Of a DNA stretch of 47,043 nucleotides, positions 1-7,260 are shown in pieces; position 1 is the first letter of the stretch, and every line of letters starts with the position of its first letter. Source of the stretch: a virus. The notes beneath the pieces were generated by a model that saw nothing but the letters and a program-made list of their open reading frames with translations, searched no databases and had not been told where the DNA came from. The stretch covers positions 1-47,043 of the IMG/VR virus record IMGVR_UViG_3300025276_003377. One strand, written 5' to 3'. Made by a program: the position numbers and the translations under genes.

Positions 1-525
1 ATAGTTGAGGATGCACTCAAGTGGGATCCAAAACCTGCTGAGGTGTATACCAATAACCCTGCCAACGATGGCGTTAATACAGAAACTAGAAAGGGGACAG
101 TATACAGCTGTCCTAGTAACCTATTATTAAATGCCTGGTGGAAGCCAATGTTGGACCAAGCGTTCATCTACTATCAACGAAAAGAGTATCCCCAAGATAT
201 TGATTGGGGCAATATTGAAATCCAAATGGTTGAGTATTCAGATACCGATGACTTCTTTCAAAAACATTCCGACTCATATTTAAACGAAAGACATTATGGT
301 GGGGATGTACGTAAGCTCAGCATGAGCCTCGAACTCACTAATGCATCATACTACACAGGATGTGCCTTGAGGTTTTATAAAGATGATGGATCTACAGTAC
401 GTACTGATCCTATCCAAGGGGACGCATTCGTATTCCCTTCATGGAAGCAACATGAGGTCACTAAATTAGAATCTGGTATTAGACGAGCATTAGTTGTTTG
501 GTATCACGGACCATTTTGGCGTTGA
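1..525 (+). CDS. 2OG-Fe(II) oxygenase, prolyl 4-hydroxylase-like (5' end cut off)
   Basis: The reading frame is open from the first base, so the true start lies upstream of the window; a GTG at 43 is only an internal candidate. Members of this family use 2-oxoglutarate, O2 and Fe(II) to hydroxylate a substrate. Numbering from the GTG at 43, the iron ligands are visible as H75-S-D77 and a distal H137, with R147 in the place that binds 2-oxoglutarate, followed by the family-typical ending WYHGP. The substrate cannot be told. A second, different member of the family lies at 22931-23509. The -35 box of the next gene overlaps the last codons. Confidence 0.85.
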   Translation: MVEDALKWDPKPAEVYTNNPANDGVNTETRKGTVYSCPSNLLLNAWWKPMLDQAFIYYQRKEYPQDIDWGNIEIQMVEYSDTDDFFQKHSDSYLNERHYGGDVRKLSMSLELTNASYYTGCALRFYKDDGSTVRTDPIQGDAFVFPSWKQHEVTKLESGIRRALVVWYHGPFWR

Positions 526-550
526 CATTTATGTGAGATCCATGTATAAT
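522..550 (+). promoter_or_regulatory. Sigma70-type early promoter of denV
   Basis: TTGACA at 522-527 and TATAAT at 545-550 with a 17-base spacer are perfect consensus boxes. The predicted first transcribed base is about 557, which is the A of the denV start codon, so the mRNA is probably leaderless. Confidence 0.85.
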
Positions 551-556
551 GGACCC

Positions 557-976
557 ATGACCAGAATTAATATTGTACCATCAGAAGAGTTAGCTGACCA
601 GCATTTAGTTGCTGAGTATAGAGAAATGTTCATGGTGGGATCTGCTTTGCAGAGATCTTTGAAGTCTCCTCATTGGGAGAAGAACAAGAAGACCTGGCCA
701 GAGACCTTTACACTTAATAGTGGACACGTTAAGTTCTTTTATAATAAAGGACTGTATCTACATAAGCGTTATGAAGAGTTAGTCTCAGAAATGAAACGCA
801 GAGGTATGAAGCCAAGTCCTGATCGTGTATTTAAACGTGAGCAGTGGCCGGATGAATTATACTTAGATTGGACTCCTACTGAGGCTGAGCAATTGATTGT
901 CAGACAGCGGATCCAAGAACGTATTGATGAGAAACCTGATTGGTATCGCTGGACTAAGCCAGCTTTGCTATCTTAA
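557..976 (+). CDS. denV: Pyrimidine dimer DNA glycosylase / endonuclease V (DenV)
   Basis: This is the homologue of T4 endonuclease V, which removes UV-induced pyrimidine dimers by glycosylase and AP-lyase steps. It has 139 residues, against 138 in T4. The N-terminus MTRIN, the block SELADQHL-type with AEYRE, and the ending DEKPDWYRW follow the T4 protein. The two catalytic residues, Thr2 and Glu23, are in place. Because the family uses the alpha-amino group of Thr2 as nucleophile, translation has to start at ATG 557 and not at an upstream codon such as 542 or 494. That start coincides with the predicted transcription start of a perfect promoter. A short terminator-like hairpin follows at 1000-1022. 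Confidence 0.95.
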   Translation: MTRINIVPSEELADQHLVAEYREMFMVGSALQRSLKSPHWEKNKKTWPETFTLNSGHVKFFYNKGLYLHKRYEELVSEMKRRGMKPSPDRVFKREQWPDELYLDWTPTEAEQLIVRQRIQERIDEKPDWYRWTKPALLS

Positions 977-999
977 CTACCTTGTGTAGTCTACCAGAT

Positions 1000-1022
1000 T
1001 TCATCAGTTGATGAATTCTTTT
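1000..1022 (+). terminator. Rho-independent terminator-like hairpin after denV
   Basis: TTCATC (1000-1005) and GATGAA (1010-1015) form a 6-bp stem with loop AGTT, followed by TTCTTTT. The stem is short and AT-rich, so it may be weak. Downstream, the gene-free stretch 977-1183 also holds a 13-base palindrome, ATAGGT-A-ACCTAT, near 1035. Confidence 0.5.
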
Positions 1023-1114
1023 CCACATATAGTATATAGGTAACCTATGTTTAAATGGGATCCTCGTGATCACAAATGGTAATCGATATTGTTATCTTTA
1101 TAGACATAAATTAT

Positions 1115-1122
1115 TATAAATA
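1115..1122 (+). promoter_or_regulatory. T4-type late promoter (TATAAATA)
   Basis: A perfect TATAAATA octamer lies 61 bases upstream of the small ORF at 1184. The predicted start of transcription is near 1128, which leaves a leader of about 56 bases before the strong AGGAGG at 1173-1178. Confidence 0.7.
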
Positions 1123-1183
1123 ACGGTGATAATTCTTTATAAGAGTTATCAATAACATAAACTTTAATCCTTAGGAGGATATA

Positions 1184-1360
1184 ATGACTACTGTAGTTGC
1201 GCTTAAGCGGACTGCGAAGTTCATTGATACAAAGTTTGAAGAAGCTAAACAGAACGAACGAGTATGTAAGATCTGTGAATTACTGCAAATGATGACGTTG
1301 ATGACTTTGCCCCTCGCCTTGCCTTTCCTGATAATCTACTTTCAAACAGCTAGATTTTAA
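1184..1360 (+). CDS. Small protein with hydrophobic C-terminus, unknown
   Basis: I do not recognise this 58-residue ORF. It is supported by a very good ribosome binding site (AGGAGG, five bases before ATG 1184), a late promoter upstream and a terminator directly after it, so it forms its own transcription unit. The first 35 residues are charged and contain two cysteines in a CKIC motif. The last 22 residues are strongly hydrophobic and could be one membrane helix close to the C-terminus. A small late membrane protein could act in lysis, but nothing in the sequence proves that. Confidence 0.7.
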   Translation: MTTVVALKRTAKFIDTKFEEAKQNERVCKICELLQMMTLMTLPLALPFLIIYFQTARF

Positions 1361-1367
1361 ACCAACA

Positions 1368-1398
1368 AACACCCGCTCTAACAAGTGGGTGTTGCTTT
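1368..1398 (+). terminator. Rho-independent terminator
   Basis: AACACCCGCT (1368-1377) pairs with AGTGGGTGTT (1384-1393), a 10-bp stem with one G-U pair and a 6-base loop, followed by GCTTTAT. It ends the small ORF's transcript. The next late promoter begins at 1400, so the hairpin separates two transcription units within a few bases. Confidence 0.75.
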
Positions 1399-1399
1399 A

Positions 1400-1407
1400 T
1401 ATAAATA
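1400..1407 (+). promoter_or_regulatory. T4-type late promoter, leaderless spacing
   Basis: Perfect TATAAATA at 1400-1407, then exactly five bases (1408-1412), then ATG at 1413. In T4 the octamer covers -13 to -6, so +1 falls on the A of this ATG. Confidence 0.75.
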
Positions 1408-1412
1408 CCCAT

Positions 1413-1694
1413 ATGAGAAACTCTTTCAATATAGAATCCGTAGACGTAGAAGGTGTTATTAATAGCACTGCATATGCTGTGAAGGCTAAGTTCGCTGAGT
1501 CTGATGTCGTCCAAATTATCATAGTACCTAAAGAAGCTGATGCACCATTACCTTCTAACTATGAGACTATTATCAGAGCAACAGAACGAGTATATGTTCA
1601 ACACCACTTGATGGATGCTGCAGCGTTTGAAATAGCTGCGACTACTATTATAGATAATGGTATAAGAACAGAACGAGGTGATTGGGAAATATGA
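1413..1694 (+). CDS. Hypothetical late protein
   Basis: This 93-residue protein is not recognised. It looks soluble, with mixed alpha/beta composition and no signal peptide or membrane helix. An in-frame GTG at 1389 lies inside the terminator hairpin and upstream of the promoter, so ATG 1413, five bases after TATAAATA, is the better start. No Shine-Dalgarno sequence would be transcribed. It overlaps the next gene by ATGA at 1691-1694, so the two are probably co-translated. Confidence 0.7.
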   Translation: MRNSFNIESVDVEGVINSTAYAVKAKFAESDVVQIIIVPKEADAPLPSNYETIIRATERVYVQHHLMDAAAFEIAATTIIDNGIRTERGDWEI

Positions 1695-2488
1695 GAACAG
1701 TAAAAACATTTGTAGGACAGTCACAACAAATCATATCGCATACCCAAATGATTGAGGCAGGCGATGAAATTCAAATGCAAGGTATCGATACTGAGTTCGT
1801 AGGCAATGAGCCAGTTAGTATACCATGGGCAGTTAGATTATCTACAGACGCTATCTATGAGATGCTTATTTACTTTGGATCCAAAGCGGGTTGGTTACAT
1901 AGGGGTCAAGAAAATAAATTAGTCTCCGGCGACAGTGATCTATGGCCACCGAAGCAGATGCGATTGATGGCTAAAAATAAAAACAAAATTGAATGGGGCA
2001 TGGAAGATATCTCTGATGAGATAGGAGACAACTTATTTGAAACTAGAGACAATTCAATTGTAGTACCATTCAACTCTGACATAACAGATAGGAAGTATAA
2101 GTTACTAAACTCTGGGTTGCTTGACGACAATCAATACTGTCCTCAAATTATGAATCAAGTAAGGTCGCCAAGACCATTCACTGTCAAATATGAAAACGAC
2201 AATAAGACAATATGCGTTACGTTCATGCCATCTGGTCCAGAAGGATTTAAGATGGAGAACTATGCAGATCAAGGTTGGAAGAATGGTGCTCACTTCACTT
2301 GGAAAGAGGATGGAGAGTTTACTATCCACAAGAAAGGCACTGTCGATTATCTAATACCTGTCCATGATGCTACTATAACAAACAGTACACTTGGACACAA
2401 AATACCTTCTGGAGCTCCAGTAGAACTCACCTCTGACTTCGTAGTCATCGAACCCTCAACCAATATATTACTTCACATCTACAGATAG
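1691..2488 (+). CDS. Hypothetical late protein
   Basis: This 265-residue soluble-looking protein is not recognised. Its start overlaps the previous stop (ATGA), and GGGAAAT just upstream could serve as a weak ribosome binding site; the in-frame TTG/ATG candidates before it are poorer. The sequence is rich in aspartate, asparagine and tryptophan with many predicted beta strands (for example VKYENDNKTICVTFMPSG). The C-terminal 80 residues could be a beta-sandwich, which would fit a structural or surface protein, but this is a guess from composition. It is in a two-gene late unit with the preceding ORF. Confidence 0.75.
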   Translation: MRTVKTFVGQSQQIISHTQMIEAGDEIQMQGIDTEFVGNEPVSIPWAVRLSTDAIYEMLIYFGSKAGWLHRGQENKLVSGDSDLWPPKQMRLMAKNKNKIEWGMEDISDEIGDNLFETRDNSIVVPFNSDITDRKYKLLNSGLLDDNQYCPQIMNQVRSPRPFTVKYENDNKTICVTFMPSGPEGFKMENYADQGWKNGAHFTWKEDGEFTIHKKGTVDYLIPVHDATITNSTLGHKIPSGAPVELTSDFVVIEPSTNILLHIYR

Positions 2489-2500
2489 CAGTTCGTTCCT

Positions 2501-2508
2501 TATAAATA
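2501..2508 (+). promoter_or_regulatory. T4-type late promoter of the curli-like cassette, leaderless spacing
   Basis: Perfect TATAAATA at 2501-2508, five bases (AGTGC), then ATG at 2514. It is the only promoter I can see in front of the overlapping genes 2514-9112, so the secretion and cyclase cassette should be a late operon. Confidence 0.8.
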
Positions 2509-2513
2509 AGTGC

Positions 2514-2807
2514 ATGGATATGTTTACTCTGATTAAAGATGTTGGGGCACCTATCGCTGGTGCTTTAGTTATGGGCTTTTTTATCTTCATGGTAATTAAG
2601 CAAATACTTCATGGTGTATTAAAACAAATTGATACCCTTACCATATTTTGTAAATCATTAGAAAGTCGAGCGCGTGCTATGAACAACGATATGATTAAAA
2701 TCGATATGCTTGTGGGTGCATCATTAGGATTAAGACCAGACATAGACAGAATTGCAAGAGCAGAGAATTTTATTGAGGACGGGAAGTTAGACGTCCGTAG
2801 AGATTAA
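2514..2807 (+). CDS. Single-pass membrane protein, first gene of the curli-like cassette
   Basis: This 97-residue protein has a short N-terminus followed by one membrane helix (about residues 12-32, GAPIAGALVMGFFIFMVIK) and a long, probably amphipathic or coiled, cytoplasmic or periplasmic tail. It is a diverged paralogue of the next gene: both begin with about 10 polar residues, a GxPI motif, a helix containing MGxFI, and a tail with MxxxDMI. The layout recalls YvrJ-type or BhlA/holin-like small proteins, but the match is only by layout. The start sits at the predicted +1 of the late promoter. It overlaps the next gene by one base. Confidence 0.75.
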   Translation: MDMFTLIKDVGAPIAGALVMGFFIFMVIKQILHGVLKQIDTLTIFCKSLESRARAMNNDMIKIDMLVGASLGLRPDIDRIARAENFIEDGKLDVRRD

Positions 2808-3097
2808 TGAATAATGTCGCCACACTTATAAACGAGTTTGGTTTCCCAATTGTCATGGCTGTTGGGATGGGCTACTTTATATACTATGTTTGGAGATTCG
2901 TGATCACAGAACTCAATCCCAAACTATCTACCATGCACATGGCATTGATTAAAGTAATTGATCAAATGAGAATGTTGGATCAAGATATGATAAGGTTACA
3001 ACAAAAAGTTAATGTTGTACTGACATATAGAGACCAACAGGCTGTTATTGATGACGCTGCAGAGAAAGAAGCGTTGCAGGAGAAGAGAAAGAAATGA
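2807..3097 (+). CDS. Single-pass membrane protein, paralogue of the previous gene
   Basis: This 96-residue protein has one membrane helix at about residues 12-32 (FGFPIVMAVGMGYFIYYVW) and a charged, coiled-coil-prone tail ending in KEALQEKRKK. It shares the GxPI...MGxFI helix signature and the DQDMIRL tail motif with its neighbour, so the pair probably arose by duplication and may form hetero-oligomers. ATG overlaps the preceding TAA as TAATG, and the end overlaps csgF as ATGA. Roles could be holin-like, or inner-membrane partners of the CsgG/CsgF pore; I cannot choose between these. Confidence 0.75.
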   Translation: MNNVATLINEFGFPIVMAVGMGYFIYYVWRFVITELNPKLSTMHMALIKVIDQMRMLDQDMIRLQQKVNVVLTYRDQQAVIDDAAEKEALQEKRKK

Positions 3098-3624
3098 TAA
3101 GAAAAATTGAAAGTAAATTACACGTTGTAAGACTAATACTATTAGTAGGAGCTGTTACGCTTGGAATTAATTACGCAGCAGCAGATGAGTTAGTACACAA
3201 ATTTAAATCACCTTCGTTCAGTGGTGTAGGTACCAGCTCACATTATTTGACAATTGAGAACCAAGAGAAGATCAGGAGAGACGCCATCAAGGATGACGTC
3301 GAGGCAGCTTTGTTAGCAGCACAGCGTGCTGAAGAGAATACAACACTAGCTAAATTTATGAGAAATTTAGAGTCAAGGATATTTGCTCAGTTATCAAAAC
3401 AGTTGGTTGAACAATTGTTTAGTGGTGAGGGCAGTACCTTTGGATCGTTTATGATTGACGGCAACATGATTACATACGAACAGACAATCTGTAATCCAGC
3501 TTCCATGGCATGTACGGAAGGCGAGGATGTTATTATAATGACTATCGTAGATCCGAATGGTAGCCAGACTGTAATCATCATACCCATTGGTACAGGTACC
3601 TTTGCAGGGACCGACGGTGGTTAA
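3094..3624 (+). CDS. csgF: CsgF-like curli secretion accessory protein
   Basis: CsgF is secreted to the outer surface, plugs into the CsgG pore and couples it to nucleation of curli subunits. This 176-residue protein has an N-terminal signal segment ending near AAADE. Then comes the hallmark FKSPSFSG at the mature N-terminus, the part that enters the CsgG channel (compare F-R-N-P-N-F-G-G in Escherichia coli). A helical middle follows (FMRNLESRIFAQLSKQL), then a C-terminal beta part with VDPNGSQTVIIIP, matching the known order. It is about 40 residues longer than the enteric protein, mainly between the motif and the helix. It is directly upstream of csgG and overlaps it by 8 bases. Confidence 0.85.
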   Translation: MIRKIESKLHVVRLILLVGAVTLGINYAAADELVHKFKSPSFSGVGTSSHYLTIENQEKIRRDAIKDDVEAALLAAQRAEENTTLAKFMRNLESRIFAQLSKQLVEQLFSGEGSTFGSFMIDGNMITYEQTICNPASMACTEGEDVIIMTIVDPNGSQTVIIIPIGTGTFAGTDGG

Positions 3625-4546
3625 AAAGTATCATACAAGTATCATACTTTTTGCTGCTCTGATATCAGGGTGTGCTTCGTTCCCTTCAATGAACGACACA
3701 TGCAATATAAAACCGTCCGGAGTGGATCCGTATTACACAGTAATGCAATCCATCGGAGAATGTATCGAGCCTCCTCAAGTAGTTGAAATGCCAACACATG
3801 AAGAGCTAAAAGGTTTACCAGCACCAGAGAAGCAACCAATAGTTGCTGTGTATTCGTTTCCAGATAAAACTGGACAACGTAAACAAATGGATGGTGCAGC
3901 TTTATTCAGTACAGCAGTGACCCAAGGGGGTGAGACAATGCTCATCGATGCCCTCAAAACTGCTGGCAATGGAACGTGGTTTAGAGTCGTCGAACGAGTC
4001 GGCATAGATCACCTCACGCGTGAGCGTCAGATTGTGAGGACTACAAGAGAGCAATATAACGAGAAAGATAATACAGGACTCGCCCCCTTGCTGTTCGCTG
4101 GAATGGTTTTGGAAGGCGGAATCATTGGCTTTGATACCAATGTTGAGACTGGCGGACACGGTGCTCGTTATCTTGGAATAGGTGCTTCACAGGCCTACCG
4201 AAGAGATATTGTCGTTGTCCATTTGAGAGCAGTTAGCACATTAACTGGTGAAGTGTTATTAAATGTGCAGACATCAAAAACTATATTGCATGTTGCTGAT
4301 GGGTATGATGTCTTTAAGTTCGTCGATATGGATACAAAGCTAGTAGAAATAGAAGACGGCACAACTGAGAATGAGAGTATAACGCGATCTGTTAGATCAT
4401 GTATTGAGCAGGCTGTGTTAGAAATGATATACCAGGGCCACGATAAAGGGTTCTGGGAAATTAAAGAGGGACATCGTCATCCACATCAAGCTAATGGGAC
4501 GAACGATTTACACCCTACAAAAGAGGAAAGAAATGAAAACGAATAA
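3617..4546 (+). CDS. csgG: CsgG-like outer-membrane curli secretion pore (lipoprotein)
   Basis: CsgG forms a nonameric outer-membrane channel that exports curli subunits. GTG 3617 is preferred because AGGGA lies six bases upstream and it gives a short lipoprotein signal (MVKKY, hydrophobic core, lipobox LISGC with Cys19). An in-frame TTG at 3587 is the alternative. Family blocks are clear: LPAPEKQPIVAVY, DKTGQ, FSTAVTQ, the VEGSIIG-like LEGGIIGFDTNVETGG, GARYLGIGA, TGEVL, TSKTIL and the ending DKGFWEIK. In the channel loop before FSTAV, the Phe is kept but the E. coli Tyr51 and Asn55 positions appear replaced (Asp and Leu). A His/Asn-rich tail of about 25 residues extends beyond the usual C-terminus. 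Confidence 0.95.
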   Translation: MVKKYHTSIILFAALISGCASFPSMNDTCNIKPSGVDPYYTVMQSIGECIEPPQVVEMPTHEELKGLPAPEKQPIVAVYSFPDKTGQRKQMDGAALFSTAVTQGGETMLIDALKTAGNGTWFRVVERVGIDHLTRERQIVRTTREQYNEKDNTGLAPLLFAGMVLEGGIIGFDTNVETGGHGARYLGIGASQAYRRDIVVVHLRAVSTLTGEVLLNVQTSKTILHVADGYDVFKFVDMDTKLVEIEDGTTENESITRSVRSCIEQAVLEMIYQGHDKGFWEIKEGHRHPHQANGTNDLHPTKEERNENE

Positions 4547-5261
4547 ACTTATTGCGTTAGCATTTTTATTATGTCCGACTGTATTGTATGCAGTAGGTAC
4601 CACTGACAATGAAATATTGTTGGATCAATCTGGAGACACCTTAACATTAACCATTGACCAAATAGGTTATGGTAACAAGTTAGGTGGAACGATTGCTAGT
4701 GGTGTTGTTGCATCTGATTGGATCTTTACAGGTTCAAATAATACATTCGATATTGACATGATCGGAAACCTTAACCAAATATTTGGTCCTACACTATTAG
4801 ATAGTTCTGACATCGACTTAAAGATGACAGGTAGCTCTAACATATGGGATTGGAATATCGGTTATGGTGGATCAGCAGATAGTTCTGTAGTGGATGTTGC
4901 TATGACTGGAAGCAGTAATACATTTGATCTTGACTGGGCTTATTCAGCTTCAGCTGAAAGATTAGATTTTGATTTAGATATAACAGGCAGCTCAAACGTC
5001 TGGGATATTGATATCGATGCTGATGACGTCACGTTTAACATCGATGTAATTGGGTCATCTAATAATTTTGACATTGATCAGAAAGACGGAGCCTATAACA
5101 GTCTCACTATGGAGTGGATTGGATCTAATGGTGACATTGATATATTCCAACAATCAGGAACATGCCCAACTGGCACAAGTTCTTGTTACGGTTTAATCAA
5201 TGCTGACTTTGATTCTGAAAATGCTACAGTTAATATTAAACAACAAGATACTGCAGACTAG
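4533..5261 (+). CDS. Asp-rich curlin-repeat protein (secreted fibre subunit candidate)
   Basis: ATG 4533 follows GAGGAAAG and gives a 242-residue protein with a signal peptide ending near LYA (residue 20). The mature part carries at least six degenerate repeats of the form GSxNxxDxD, with the glycines at about residues 67, 100, 126, 152, 174 and 197, that is every 22-33 residues, close to the 22-23 of CsgA/CsgB. Unlike classic curlins, many of the ladder positions are Asp rather than Gln/Asn, so the fibre would be strongly acidic. One QIGYGN unit near residue 43 is canonical. A Cys pair (211, 218) near the end could form a disulfide. It overlaps csgG by 14 bases. Confidence 0.8.
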   Translation: MKTNKLIALAFLLCPTVLYAVGTTDNEILLDQSGDTLTLTIDQIGYGNKLGGTIASGVVASDWIFTGSNNTFDIDMIGNLNQIFGPTLLDSSDIDLKMTGSSNIWDWNIGYGGSADSSVVDVAMTGSSNTFDLDWAYSASAERLDFDLDITGSSNVWDIDIDADDVTFNIDVIGSSNNFDIDQKDGAYNSLTMEWIGSNGDIDIFQQSGTCPTGTSSCYGLINADFDSENATVNIKQQDTAD

Positions 5262-6384
5262 TTTTCTATTATTGCTTATTGGAGCGGCGCTACCACTTGG
5301 AGCAGCTCCTGTAAGCGAGATAGGATCTATTGTAGAGCATAAAGGTTCTGGGGGGATCACTCGCGAAGGCGGTGAGCAGCTTCCCACTAACCTTGATGTT
5401 GGCTTGCAGCCCATGGATTTTATTGAGACTGTAAATGGTAGACTGAAAGCAACTTTTGCTGAAGGGTCTGAGCTCTATATGACGGAGCACACGGAAGCGA
5501 CCATAACTAAATATTATTGGGACAAAGATAAGAACGATGGTGAGATAGGAATCAAGTTTGCTCAAGGCACAGCTAGATTCACCACCGGTAGATTAGGATT
5601 AATACCAAAAGAAAACATCTTAATCGAAACAGCCTCAGCCACTATTGCGGTTAGAGGAACAGATTTTACAACTACGGTTGATGAGTTGGGAAGAACATTA
5701 GTAATACTACTCCCAGAAACCGAATGTACTGTTGATGGAGATTGTAGTCCATCAGGTAGGATAATAGTAACGAACGAAGGAGGTTCAGTTACTTTAGACG
5801 AAGCGTACCAGGCTACTATGGTATCAAGTATGAGCACCCCACCAGTACAACCAGTGACAATTAATAATATTAGTGTGGGTATGATAGATAATATGTTTAT
5901 CGTATCACCACCCCAAGAGATTGAACAGGCAGAAGAAGAGAGCGCAAGAAATAATAGAGATTCTGGTACCAGCATTCTTGACTTCACAGATCTCGATACA
6001 GATTATCTAAAAGAAGATTTCTTGGCAGATGATGATTTAGAGTTCACAGAACTTGACATGGACTTATTAGATGTAGACTTCCTACAAGATGTATTAGTAG
6101 CAATTGAAGAAGTAGACATTTTAAAAAGAGGAACAAGACAAGCTCAAGGTGGACAAGAGTTTACAGGAACCTCATTAGGGTTCGATAAGGAGACACAATA
6201 CAATACTTTTCTTGACAAAGGTCTTGGACAGTTAGTATTTTATAGAGATGTCAATGGTGTGATAGGAATAAGAGTATCATTGGGATCAAATACGAGGATA
6301 GAAAGTGAAAATGAAGGTAAGAAAAATATCATTACAGTTGGTGACGGTACTTCTGTTATTATCACCATTAGGCAAGGCGGATAA
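5221..6384 (+). CDS. Secreted FecR-domain protein
   Basis: ATG 5221 gives a 387-residue protein with an N-terminal signal peptide (hydrophobic core LLLLIGAALPLG, cleavage near GAA). Residues from about 30 to 190 match the periplasmic FecR domain: a G-S-I-V-E-H opening, DFIETVNGRLKATFAEGSEL, and TASATIAVRGTDF, the family's most conserved block. The middle is a strongly acidic linker with repeated LDxD/EDF motifs (about 260-300), possibly Ca-binding. The C-terminal 80 residues resemble another beta domain. FecR domains commonly relay signals across the periplasm; here no sigma factor is present, and the nearby partner is a CHASE2 cyclase. It overlaps both neighbours (41 and 80 bases). Confidence 0.85.
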   Translation: MLQLILNNKILQTSFLLLLIGAALPLGAAPVSEIGSIVEHKGSGGITREGGEQLPTNLDVGLQPMDFIETVNGRLKATFAEGSELYMTEHTEATITKYYWDKDKNDGEIGIKFAQGTARFTTGRLGLIPKENILIETASATIAVRGTDFTTTVDELGRTLVILLPETECTVDGDCSPSGRIIVTNEGGSVTLDEAYQATMVSSMSTPPVQPVTINNISVGMIDNMFIVSPPQEIEQAEEESARNNRDSGTSILDFTDLDTDYLKEDFLADDDLEFTELDMDLLDVDFLQDVLVAIEEVDILKRGTRQAQGGQEFTGTSLGFDKETQYNTFLDKGLGQLVFYRDVNGVIGIRVSLGSNTRIESENEGKKNIITVGDGTSVIITIRQGG

Positions 6385-7042
6385 TTTAATTGAGTTGAAG
6401 CAGGGGTCCTATCAGGGACACACTGGCGACGATTTAAATATTGCTATCGTCCAAAAGGGTGCTGATAATAAAATTCAGTGCTACCGAGACAACTCATGCT
6501 GGATGACTGGAGATGACTTCAATCTACATTTAGAACAAGTCAATACTTCTGGTGCAACTAATGTTTTAGAGCTATGGCATTTAGAAGGTGACAACAATAA
6601 CGTCAGATTTGGACAAGGCGTAGCTCTCAGCGGCTCTTCAGATACAACATTCAATTATGACGGCACCGAAGGTGGCGGTCACTATGCAAGACTAGACATT
6701 CACGGTGATGGAAACAATGTTGCTGGATATCAAACAAATCAAGGATCCACAACAGGGCACTATTATGCTCAGCTAATCTTCAGCGACAACAATAACATAT
6801 GGACTGCACAAAAAGGTAACGGTCGTAAGACAATTAATCTCTATACCACATCAGATGGTAATGGCGTATCGATTACACAACAGGGAAACAATGCTGAGCA
6901 CAATGCCAACATTCAACTGAGAGGTAGCTATGGAACAGACTTGTTATTATTACAGCAAGGCACTACCTCACAAAGTTATACTCTACAACAAAACTGCATA
7001 ACTGTAGGCGGATGCTCAGTTAGCATAACACAAGGTGACTAA
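6305..7042 (+). CDS. Second curlin-repeat protein
   Basis: GTG 6305 has GAGG seven bases upstream; ATG 6311 is the alternative and is too far from it. The 245-residue protein has a signal peptide (KISLQLVTVLLLLSPLGKA) and then a chain of curlin-like units. These have the classic Q-x-G-x-x-N look in QKGADN, QKGNG, QQGNN and QQGTT, and N-rich turns in DGNNV, DNNNI and DGNGV, spaced roughly 20-35 residues. Four cysteines sit in two pairs, near residue 60 and at the very end. Together with the Asp-rich protein it could form a major/nucleator pair like CsgA/CsgB. The first 80 bases overlap the FecR gene. Confidence 0.8.
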   Translation: MKMKVRKISLQLVTVLLLLSPLGKADNLIELKQGSYQGHTGDDLNIAIVQKGADNKIQCYRDNSCWMTGDDFNLHLEQVNTSGATNVLELWHLEGDNNNVRFGQGVALSGSSDTTFNYDGTEGGGHYARLDIHGDGNNVAGYQTNQGSTTGHYYAQLIFSDNNNIWTAQKGNGRKTINLYTTSDGNGVSITQQGNNAEHNANIQLRGSYGTDLLLLQQGTTSQSYTLQQNCITVGGCSVSITQGD

Positions 7043-7260
7043 TGCTTAATAGATTTTTAGAATGGAGCTTTCAGAGGAAGGCAGATAAGATACAAAAGAA
7101 AACACTTCAGATAATTAATCTAGCCCCGAGTGAAGATTGGATAGAGACGATTGTAGAGGTTCATCCTATGAGACAAGTATTCTGGATGACTATAGTCCAG
7201 CTTTGTGTCTTTGGATCCATGCTATTGGCTTTCTGGGTTATCCATGCGCTGGTTAACTAG
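7042..7260 (+). CDS. Small single-pass membrane protein
   Basis: I do not recognise this 72-residue protein. A basic, amphipathic N-terminal half (FQRKADKIQKK) is followed by an acidic patch and one clear membrane helix at about residues 47-69 (FWMTIVQLCVFGSMLLAFWV). It starts on TAATG shared with the second curlin gene and overlaps the cyclase gene by 17 bases, so its translation is probably coupled to both. With this position it may be an inner-membrane partner of the CHASE2 cyclase or of FecR, but that is inference from order alone. Confidence 0.7.
   Translation: MLNRFLEWSFQRKADKIQKKTLQIINLAPSEDWIETIVEVHPMRQVFWMTIVQLCVFGSMLLAFWVIHALVN

Noticed and set aside
1047-1082. An 11-codon ORF after the palindrome near 1040
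   Set aside because: Too short and without a ribosome binding site.
977-1183. Possible attachment site or origin in the gene-free stretch
   Set aside because: Only short palindromes are seen; no repeated block or iterons to support it.
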